Shown here one piece after another: positions 17,490 to 23,297 of a DNA stretch of 28,923 bases (positions within the stretch are counted from its first letter, which is position 1; each line of letters starts with the position of its first letter). Made by a program: the position numbers and the translations under genes. The notes below the pieces were generated by a model that saw only the letters and a program-made list of their open reading frames with translations, ran no database searches and was not told the DNA's origin. The DNA comes from a virus: the IMG/VR virus record IMGVR_UViG_3300031746_000126, positions 1-28,923 of that record, one strand, 5' to 3'.

Positions 17490-18320
17490 ATGGAATCGTT
17501 CGCGTTTGATGTACCGGTGGACTTTTTCGAGAAGGCTGATGCGGAGCCAGGCAAAGAGCGGCGCATCGGCGGTATCGCTACCATCGAGACCAAAGACCGC
17601 CAGGGGGAAGTCCTACTCGCGCGCGGGGTCGATTTTTCGGAGTTCGTGAGCAACGGCTGGTTCAACGATAACCACTCTAAAAAGACCACCGACATTCTCG
17701 GCTACCCGGAGAAGGCCCACTTTTTTCGCAAGGGCGAGGAGCTGCCCACCGGCGAGAAGGCCGCGGCTGCCGGGCATTGGGTGGAGGGGTACCTGCTGAG
17801 CACTCCGGAAGCCGACCGGGTCTGGGAGCTGGGCAAGGCCCTCGCCCAGACCAAGCGACGGCTGGGGTTCTCGGTGGAAGGCCGGATCGAGAAGCGCACA
17901 GGTTCGGCGCAGAAGACCATCGCCAAGGCGCTGGTGCGCAACGTGGCGATCACGAATTGCCCGGTGAACGCTGGCGCACGGATGGAGATCCTGGCCAAGA
18001 GCCTCTACACCCTTGGGCTCGATGAGCCGACCGAGAAGTCGCTCGGCATGGGTCCGGTTTCTGGAAGCCCTCCGACTCCGCCGGCGTTGATGGGCCCGCA
18101 GTCGGGCATGGGTGCTGGGCGGGTGATTGCCGGGCAGAGCTTGGAGCATGACGAGGTCGACATCGTTTCTGACGAGGACGAGAAGAAGCGCAAGAAGCGC
18201 ATCAAGAAGTCATTGACCGAAAATGAGACGTACGCGTGGCTGCGCGCCCGGCTGCCCCACGCTACCCCGGAACAACTCGGGCGCATCATCACGCTGACCC
18301 GCGATCGCACGCGGCGGTAG
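17490..18320 (+). CDS. HK97-type prohead protease
   Basis: This 276-residue protein starts at ATG 17490, preceded by GGAG. The frame extends 19 codons upstream through the terminator hairpin, which is not a credible start. The N-terminal domain has the prohead protease pattern: RIGGIATIETKDRQGEV near the start, a candidate catalytic His at H62 in NDNHSKK, and a candidate catalytic Ser at S128 in GFSVEGRI. This matches the order and spacing in the HK97/U35 family of capsid-maturation serine proteases. After about residue 180 there is a Pro/Gly linker (its VSG lies over a TTTCTGGAA copy at 18058), a Lys/Arg-rich stretch (EKKRKKRIKKS) and a short helical tail, possibly a scaffold-interaction tail. 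It would cleave scaffold and capsid delta regions during head maturation. The scaffold and capsid genes follow directly. Confidence 0.9.
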   Translation: MESFAFDVPVDFFEKADAEPGKERRIGGIATIETKDRQGEVLLARGVDFSEFVSNGWFNDNHSKKTTDILGYPEKAHFFRKGEELPTGEKAAAAGHWVEGYLLSTPEADRVWELGKALAQTKRRLGFSVEGRIEKRTGSAQKTIAKALVRNVAITNCPVNAGARMEILAKSLYTLGLDEPTEKSLGMGPVSGSPPTPPALMGPQSGMGAGRVIAGQSLEHDEVDIVSDEDEKKRKKRIKKSLTENETYAWLRARLPHATPEQLGRIITLTRDRTRR

Positions 18321-18340
18321 GCGCAGTGAAGGAGACAAGC

Positions 18341-19162
18341 ATGGCCAACAAGTCGAAGAGCGAGAAAGAGCTGGATCAGGATGGGCAGGGGTTCCCCGAA
18401 GAAGAGGGTGCGGGAGACGAGGACGGCGAGAAGAGCGGCTGCGGGAAGAAGAGCGCAGATCTGAGTGAGGATGACCTCCAGAAGTCGCTCGACCAGCTCT
18501 CGGCGCTCACCGAGAACCCGGCCGTATCGCGCAAGCAGCAGCTGCTGGAGAAGGCCCAGAGCAGCGAGCTGGAGAAGAGCGAACGTGACGAGCTGTTCGA
18601 GCTGCTCGGCAAGAGCGAGCAGCCCAAGAAGACGCTCGGCGACGAAGTGTCCAAGGGCTTGAACGAGAACGACACACTCCAGAAAGCGCTCGACGTGTCC
18701 GACTTCCTCCAGGAGCAGCACTCGGAGCTGATCAAGTCGCTGACCACCCTCGCCGACGCGCTGGAGAAATCCGATGCCCGGCAGCACGAGTTCAACCTGG
18801 TGCTCGCCCGCGCGGTCTCCGGCATCGGCCAGCTGACCAAGGGCCTGGGCGAACGGGTGGGGGTCATCGAGACCCAGCCAGCTCGCGGGCCCAAGAGCCG
18901 GGGCGTCACCGGCGCCCAGCCGCTGGAGAAGGGCTTCGTCGGCGGTGCCCCCCAGGGTAGCGAGCTGAGCAAGAGCGCGGTGCTCGATGAGCTGGAGAAC
19001 ATGGTCCAGGAGTCGATGACGAAGTCTCTCGGTGGCATGACCGAAGAGGGGATCGACCTGGTGACCGCCAGCTCGAAGTATGAGCAGTTCAATCTCATCA
19101 GTCAGGGCCTGCTCGGCCAGGTGCAGAAGCGCATCCAGGAACGCAGGGTCGCTGCCCACTAG
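18341..19162 (+). CDS. Putative capsid scaffolding protein
   Basis: This 273-residue protein uses the ATG at 18341 with GGAGACAAG upstream; the longer in-frame extension to 18236 overlaps the protease gene and has no RBS. The sequence is strongly charged and helical: an acidic start (EEEGAGDEDGE), long heptad-like helices rich in Leu, Glu and Lys (about residues 45-165), a Gly/Pro-rich break near 180, and a final helix ending VQKRIQERRVAAH. It has no enzymatic motif. Its place between the prohead protease and the major capsid protein and its coiled-coil composition are typical of tailed-phage scaffolds, which fill the prohead and are later cleaved. The scaffold role is inferred from position and composition. 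Confidence 0.75.
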   Translation: MANKSKSEKELDQDGQGFPEEEGAGDEDGEKSGCGKKSADLSEDDLQKSLDQLSALTENPAVSRKQQLLEKAQSSELEKSERDELFELLGKSEQPKKTLGDEVSKGLNENDTLQKALDVSDFLQEQHSELIKSLTTLADALEKSDARQHEFNLVLARAVSGIGQLTKGLGERVGVIETQPARGPKSRGVTGAQPLEKGFVGGAPQGSELSKSAVLDELENMVQESMTKSLGGMTEEGIDLVTASSKYEQFNLISQGLLGQVQKRIQERRVAAH

Positions 19163-19218
19163 CAGCCAGGACAGCAAACGCAATCGACATTTGCCCTAGC
19201 GGGCAGGAGGAAAAACTC

Positions 19219-20649
19219 ATGTTCGGATTGAATCAGGTGAGCTGGAAGGATTACGAAGGGGTCGAGGGATTCGGCGAGGCCACGGCCGCAGACGTCAGCG
19301 AACTCAACAAAGCCCTCGCCGCCGGCCAGGCCATCACTGGCCCGGGCGGAACGGCCGGAGACGGCTTCGCGCTCCGCGTGGAAAGCCTTGAAAGGACGCT
19401 GAAAAACACCACCTACCGGATGGAGCATATCCGGTTCTGGAAGGCCGTGCCCAAGCTCCCGGCCTACAACACGGTCGAAGAGCACAACGAAATGAGCCAG
19501 TACGGGGCGAACCCCGACGCTGGCTTCATCTCCGAAGGAGATCTGCCGGAAGAGGACGACTCGATCTACACCCGTAAGTACGCGGTGGTGAAATATCTCG
19601 GCACCACCCGAAAGGTCACACACGTGATGTCGTTGATCAAGCCTGCCCACGGAAACGTGGTCGCGCAGGAAACGGTCAATGGAACCATGCACTTGCTCCG
19701 CGTGATGGAGCGGGCGTTGTTCTACGGCGACAGCTCTTTGTCAGCCCTCCAGTTCGACGGGTTCGAGAAGCTGATGAAGGACCTCTGCCCGACGACCAAC
19801 ATCATCGACCTCCGCGGTCTGCCGCTGAGCGAAGATCTGCTGACAGATGGAGCACTTACGGTCCAAGATGCTCCGAACTATGGCACGCCCACCCACCTAT
19901 ACCTGAACCCTAAGACCAAGACTGACCTGGTCAAGGCGTTCTTCCCCAAGGAGCGTCACGACACGTTCCAGAAACAGGGCGGCTTCATCGGTCTGGACAT
20001 CAAGGGTTTCACCAGCCCAGCCGGAGATGTCGTGTTCGAGCCCGACGTCTTCATCACCGACGGTGGCGGCCCCACGGCCAACGCGATCGGCGATGCCTCG
20101 AAGCGTCCCGGATCCCCGACGTTCTCCACAAATCCGGCTGACACGGGCGAGGCCACGGCGAAGTTCGCCGCCGATGATGCGGGCGACTATCGCTACAAGG
20201 CGGTCGCCGTGAACCGCTACGGCCGGTCGGCTGCGGTGGCCTACGGCTCAGCCCTGACCGTCGAGGCGGGCAACAAGGTCACCTTCGGCCTGACGCCGTC
20301 TTCGGCCACGACCGGCTGGTTCGAGATCTACCGGACCGCCAAGAACGGCGCGGCTGGCACCGAGCGGCTCATCCTGCGAGTGCCCAACGCGGCCGGCGCG
20401 GGCGAGACCACCGTCACCGATCTCAACTGGAACCTGCCCGGGTGCACCGTGGCGTTCCTGTTCCAGCTCAATCTGGAGTCCTTGTCTTTCAAGCAGTTAG
20501 CCCCGATGGTCAAGATCCCACTGGCGACAATCGATAGCAGTATCAGATGGATGCAGCTCCTGTACGGAACTCCCGTACTTTACACACCTGGTAAGAACGT
20601 TCTCTACAGGAACGTAGGCAGGGCCACCGGGTACGTCGGCTCACCGTAA
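19219..20649 (+). CDS. Major capsid protein (HK97 fold) with an Ig/FN3-like insert
   Basis: This 476-residue protein has a near-consensus AGGAGG RBS before the ATG, as expected for a highly expressed gene. Residues ~60-290 fit HK97-fold capsid proteins: an N-terminal arm, then QYGANPDAGFISEGDLPEEDD, an extended-loop-like region, and the long helix region MHLLRVMERALFYGD. Residues ~295-410 look like an inserted beta-sandwich domain with DAGDYRYKAVAVNRYGRSA and GWFEIYRTAKNG, typical of Ig/fibronectin-III-like surface domains. The last ~65 residues (LESLSFKQLAPMVKIPLA... VLYRNVG) return to the capsid fold. The insert probably projects from the capsid surface. The gene is closed by a terminator 37 nt downstream. 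Confidence 0.85.
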   Translation: MFGLNQVSWKDYEGVEGFGEATAADVSELNKALAAGQAITGPGGTAGDGFALRVESLERTLKNTTYRMEHIRFWKAVPKLPAYNTVEEHNEMSQYGANPDAGFISEGDLPEEDDSIYTRKYAVVKYLGTTRKVTHVMSLIKPAHGNVVAQETVNGTMHLLRVMERALFYGDSSLSALQFDGFEKLMKDLCPTTNIIDLRGLPLSEDLLTDGALTVQDAPNYGTPTHLYLNPKTKTDLVKAFFPKERHDTFQKQGGFIGLDIKGFTSPAGDVVFEPDVFITDGGGPTANAIGDASKRPGSPTFSTNPADTGEATAKFAADDAGDYRYKAVAVNRYGRSAAVAYGSALTVEAGNKVTFGLTPSSATTGWFEIYRTAKNGAAGTERLILRVPNAAGAGETTVTDLNWNLPGCTVAFLFQLNLESLSFKQLAPMVKIPLATIDSSIRWMQLLYGTPVLYTPGKNVLYRNVGRATGYVGSP

Positions 20650-20686
20650 GGGTTGAGAACGACTGACAAAAATTGATTTTCTGGAA

Positions 20687-20735
20687 AAGGCGTCGGGGTA
20701 CCCCGGCTCCCCTTCCGGCTCCTCGGCGCCTTTTT
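20687..20735 (+). terminator. Rho-independent terminator after the capsid gene, flanked by inverted copies of the iterated word
   Basis: A 12-bp stem (AAGGCGTCGGGG, 20687-20698, with CCTCGGCGCCTT, 20721-20732, two G-T pairs) is followed by TTTTT (20731-20735). The iterated word sits immediately before it as TTTCTGGAA (20678-20686) and just after it as TTCCAGAAA (20741-20749), so the pair is inverted around the hairpin. Confidence 0.85.
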
Positions 20736-20760
20736 CAGATTTCCAGAAAGAAGGTAGATC

Positions 20761-21375
20761 ATGGAAAACACGATTTCCGATGCGGTAAAAGACCGCATCC
20801 CTACGGCAGAAGAGGAAGAGTTCATCCAGAGAAGCCTGTCCGGCGCGGTCTCCCTGTTCCTGGGGCAGCCGGTCCTCGCCGACGCCGATCGAATCGTCAC
20901 CACGATCCTGTTCAGCAACGGCACTTTGTCCATCGCGGCGCAGCCCGACTGCCCGCGCAACATCACCGCGACCTTGACTGACGCCGATGACAGCGTGGTG
21001 GGGTTGTTGACCATCACCGGCAAGGACATGATGGGCCGGACGATCGTCGAGACCATGGCCCCCGACGGCGAGGGCGCGGGCAAGACACTCACCGGCACCA
21101 AGATCTTCGCCAGCATCACTTCGGTGGTGATCAGCGGAGCGAGCGGTGGTGAAACCGCTGTGGACATGCTGGTGGTTGGCGTGGGCACCGTCATCGGCGT
21201 GCCCTTCGACCTTCCCGACGTGGACGCGGTCCGGCACACCTATCTGGGCGGTACGCGCATCGCCAGCCCCACGGTAGCGATTGGGGTCTCAGCCAGCGGT
21301 ATCGACGCTTCGGCCGGGACGTACAACGGCACCAAGGTGCTGCACGCTATCGTGCAACCGACAGCGCGGGTCTGA
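20761..21375 (+). CDS. Putative virion structural protein
   Basis: This 204-residue protein has an AGAAGG RBS. After a helical N-terminus (ISDAVKDRIPTAEEEEFIQRSL), most of the sequence is beta-rich with many Gly, Thr, Val and Ile residues (ITATLTDADDSVVGLLTITG, SITSVVISGASGG). It has no signal peptide and no enzymatic motif. It is the first gene after the capsid terminator, and the fold type and location fit a capsid decoration or head-associated protein. I do not recognise a named family. Confidence 0.7.
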   Translation: MENTISDAVKDRIPTAEEEEFIQRSLSGAVSLFLGQPVLADADRIVTTILFSNGTLSIAAQPDCPRNITATLTDADDSVVGLLTITGKDMMGRTIVETMAPDGEGAGKTLTGTKIFASITSVVISGASGGETAVDMLVVGVGTVIGVPFDLPDVDAVRHTYLGGTRIASPTVAIGVSASGIDASAGTYNGTKVLHAIVQPTARV

Positions 21376-21398
21376 TTCCCGGGAAAGGAGAGCGGGCA

Positions 21399-21722
21399 AT
21401 GAAGCTCCAAAACGTGCTTCCGTACATGGCCAACGGCTCGGTGTTGGTCAACGGCCATCAATACGAGCTAGATGCTCAGGGCATAGTGCTGAGCGATATG
21501 ACGGATGAGGACGCTCGGAAGCTGCTCACCAATCGAGCCGCCTGGCGGATAGCGGTTGAACGGCAGGTAGTGACCCCGGAGCCAGTGGCACCAGCGCCAG
21601 TGCTTTCGGAGCGGCCCATCACCATCCCGAACATGCGTGAGCCGGTGGCGGTCCCACCAGCGCCAGAGCCGCTGTCAGTTTCCGAGTTCAGGTCCTCGGT
21701 GAACAAGATCCGGAAGAAGTAG
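21399..21722 (+). CDS. Hypothetical 107-residue protein
   Basis: The ATG at 21399 is preceded by GGAAAGGAGAG. The first ~50 residues are a small domain (VNGHQYELDAQGIVLSDMTDEDARKLL). Then comes a Pro/Val/Ala-rich stretch (VTPEPVAPAPVL, AVPPAPEPL) and a basic end (KIRKK). This architecture, a small fold with an extended Pro-rich tail, is common in small head-completion or linker proteins, but I cannot assign one. Spacing to both neighbours is short, so it is part of the same small-gene operon. Confidence 0.65.
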   Translation: MKLQNVLPYMANGSVLVNGHQYELDAQGIVLSDMTDEDARKLLTNRAAWRIAVERQVVTPEPVAPAPVLSERPITIPNMREPVAVPPAPEPLSVSEFRSSVNKIRKK

Positions 21723-21770
21723 CGTTCCAGAAAAATCCAGAAGGCCCCATAGGGCCGATAGGAGAATGAA

Positions 21771-22112
21771 ATGGCAATAAGCAACCTGCCGAAAAGCGCA
21801 CAGGAATACATCCCCTACCTGAAGGATCAGGGGATCCCCAACCTAGTCGGCGCTGCCGCCAGAGGATTCTCGATGCAAGGGCATCAGATCGCCATGCCGG
21901 CCGATGGCATCGTGGTCTTCGCCACTCACGGGCTGATGGACATGGCGGACACGAACTACCTGGTGCAGATCCACAATCACACCACCGAGTCGAAGCAAGG
22001 CAAGGTGGCGCTGGCCGACCGCAAGACCAGCCAGATCACCATCGTCGGCCCGGCCACGTCCGAGGTGCTGGATGTGGTGCTCTTCGGCAAGCTCAAGGGC
22101 CAGATCGCCTGA
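21771..22112 (+). CDS. Hypothetical virion-type protein, 113 residues
   Basis: The start is supported by TAGGAGAATGAA before ATG 21771. The 48-nt gap upstream holds a TTCCAGAAA copy (21725) and a small GGCCC/GGGCC hairpin (21743-21756). The protein has a short helical start (SAQEYIPYLKDQG) followed by beta-rich sequence (GHQIAMPADGIVVFATHG, SQITIVGPATSEVLDVVLFG). It has no motifs of known enzymes. It is probably a virion component because it lies between capsid and fibre genes. Confidence 0.65.
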   Translation: MAISNLPKSAQEYIPYLKDQGIPNLVGAAARGFSMQGHQIAMPADGIVVFATHGLMDMADTNYLVQIHNHTTESKQGKVALADRKTSQITIVGPATSEVLDVVLFGKLKGQIA

Positions 22113-22129
22113 GCTGAAAGGATCCGGGC

Positions 22130-22438
22130 ATGAGCGTTCTGGAATCCAGAGGCGGAGCCCCTCACGTGTTCCGCGAGACCATCTACACCGCCGGTCGAGT
22201 GCATGCCTTCCCCTTCGTCTCGAAGTATCTGAAGGTGCGCGCGACGACCAACCCCTGCAAACTCTATTTCACTGAGGCCGACTTCACCAGCGGTACCAAC
22301 TACGTGCTGGTGCCGGTGGCGGGGACCAGTACCCCCAACGGGGAGTGGGAAGGCCCGGTGGAGGCCACCCGCGTCTGGGTCCAGGGCAGTGGTGGGAACA
22401 GCGCGATAGAGCTAGTAGCTTTCCAGCGACGCGGATAG
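22130..22438 (+). CDS. Hypothetical virion-type protein, 102 residues
   Basis: The ATG at 22130 has AAAGGA upstream. The coding start contains a perfect inverted repeat, TCTGGA-A-TCCAGA (22138-22150), built from two copies of the iterated word; it could fold close to the start codon and affect initiation. The protein is beta-rich (PFVSKYLKVRATTNPCKLYF, EATRVWVQGSGGNSAIELVAF) and looks like a single small beta-sandwich. Such folds are common in decoration and neck proteins. I do not recognise a family. Confidence 0.65.
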   Translation: MSVLESRGGAPHVFRETIYTAGRVHAFPFVSKYLKVRATTNPCKLYFTEADFTSGTNYVLVPVAGTSTPNGEWEGPVEATRVWVQGSGGNSAIELVAFQRRG

Positions 22439-22472
22439 ACTAGGGCCATACCCGAGATCCGGGAGGTGCTTA

Positions 22473-23069
22473 GTGGGACCGCGTCAGCTGCTGCGGCTAT
22501 TCGAAACCCGCAAGTCAGAGCAATTCGACGATCAGAAAACCTCTGCGGAAATTCAGCTTGCCGAAGGCACAGCACAGACACACCAGGACTTTGTCCAGTA
22601 CATCATCTCCCAGGTGCGGCAGATCCTGGGCACTCAGAAATGGTACGACCCAGTACCGATCAGTCTGGCGCAGGTACTCGCTGGCCAGCACGCGTTTCCA
22701 GCGAATTGCTTGGCTGAAGATCGACTGGGAGATTGCGTCTATTCCAGACAATCTCCGGTCGGCGGGATCATCCAGGTGGCCCATTGCGACCCTTACGACT
22801 ATTCAACATTGCCGGCCATTGGGGTCATCGTGTCGAAAGCTGCAGCGACCAGCTGCGTGGTGCAATACGGTGGCGTGCTCAGCGGGATTTACAGCGGGTT
22901 GGAGAGGCCGCTTCCGGTGTTCCTTGCAGAAGATGGTGGGCTCACGCACGCGGTTCCGGCCCCTTCCGTGGGGCGTCCGGTTTATTTGCAGCACCTCGGA
23001 GTGGCCATTGCCGATAGCATCATCGCCCTGACACCCAGCCCCCACCTGACCAAGATAACTCCAGCTTGA
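22473..23069 (+). CDS. Hypothetical virion-type protein with GTG start
   Basis: This 198-residue protein starts at GTG 22473, with GGGAGG at 22461-22466 at good spacing and no closer ATG. The N-terminal third is helical (ARTKSEQFDD-like to VQYIISQVRQILG), followed by WYDPVPISLAQ and a beta-rich C-terminal domain (SPVGGIIQVAHCDPYDYS, IGVIVSKAAATSCVVQYGGVLSG). It has no enzyme motif. It is the last gene before the AT-rich gap and the fibre genes, which fits a neck, connector or fibre-attachment role, but this is position only. Confidence 0.65.
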   Translation: MGPRQLLRLFETRKSEQFDDQKTSAEIQLAEGTAQTHQDFVQYIISQVRQILGTQKWYDPVPISLAQVLAGQHAFPANCLAEDRLGDCVYSRQSPVGGIIQVAHCDPYDYSTLPAIGVIVSKAAATSCVVQYGGVLSGIYSGLERPLPVFLAEDGGLTHAVPAPSVGRPVYLQHLGVAIADSIIALTPSPHLTKITPA

Positions 23070-23297
23070 GTTCCAGAAAAATATAAAAGTTGCGGAATTT
23101 ACTGTGAATTAAAAAATCATCGACCAATTTCTAGCTTTTGTCAAAATATCCCCCGTATTCTGGAAGAAATCACTTTTGCAGCCGGGTAACTCTATTTGGC
23201 TGATTTTCACCACAGAACAAAAAGTAGCAGACCATAGTGGTCTGACAACTGCTGCCTGGTAATTTGTTTCTACAAACCCGCTACAAGGAGAAAGCGC
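23070..23297 (+). promoter_or_regulatory. AT-rich intergenic leader upstream of the fibre gene
   Basis: This 228-nt gap is clearly richer in A and T than its surroundings. It contains the last two copies of the iterated word (TTCCAGAAA at 23071 and TTCTGGAA at 23158), a TATAAAAG (about 23082) and a perfect hairpin CAGACCA-TAG-TGGTCTG (23228-23244) without a T-tract. No convincing -35/-10 pair was found. The AAGGAG RBS (from 23285) belongs to the next gene. It is probably the regulatory start of the fibre transcription unit, and it coincides with the point where the iterated word stops. Confidence 0.4.

Larger units (their letters stand above)
115..23165. repeat. Highly iterated near-palindromic word TTTCTGGAA/TTCCAGAAA
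   Basis: Exact TTTCTGGAA starts at 115, 478, 661, 1135, 1315, 2655, 4116, 4674, 5431, 9657, 9838, 13236, 16944, 18058 and 20678. Exact TTCCAGAAA starts at 1486, 1776, 2329, 5749, 6998, 7746, 12152, 12836, 13076, 13697, 15118, 15952, 19966, 20741, 21725 and 23071. Shorter 8-base cores are at 888, 3836, 9511, 9692, 10550, 15791, 17365, 19435, 22137 and 23158. Further one-mismatch copies exist (for example 325, 908, 1276, 2436, 5537, 5918, 7706, 13466). The word falls in all three frames of both orientations (FLE, SG, FW; FQK, SR, PEK) and in intergenic gaps. The half-sites TTTC/GAAA are symmetric around a TG or CA centre. Positions were counted by eye. Confidence 0.9.

Noticed and set aside
18236-18340. 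Longer scaffold start
   Set aside because: It overlaps the protease gene, lacks an RBS and encodes Arg/His/Pro-rich shadow sequence; the ATG at 18341 has GGAG upstream.
115-23165. The iterated word as a heat-shock-factor or STAT site (TTCnnGAA)
   Set aside because: The similarity to eukaryotic sites is real in letters but irrelevant in phage DNA; no such factor is expected here.
115-23165. The iterated word as a known Chi, KOPS or DNA-uptake sequence
   Set aside because: It matches none of the Chi, KOPS or uptake words I know, and the two orientations are balanced, unlike the strand bias of Chi and KOPS.
23228-23244. Hairpin CAGACCA-TAG-TGGTCTG as a terminator
   Set aside because: The stem is only 7 bp and has no T-tract after it; an operator or a chance palindrome is as likely.
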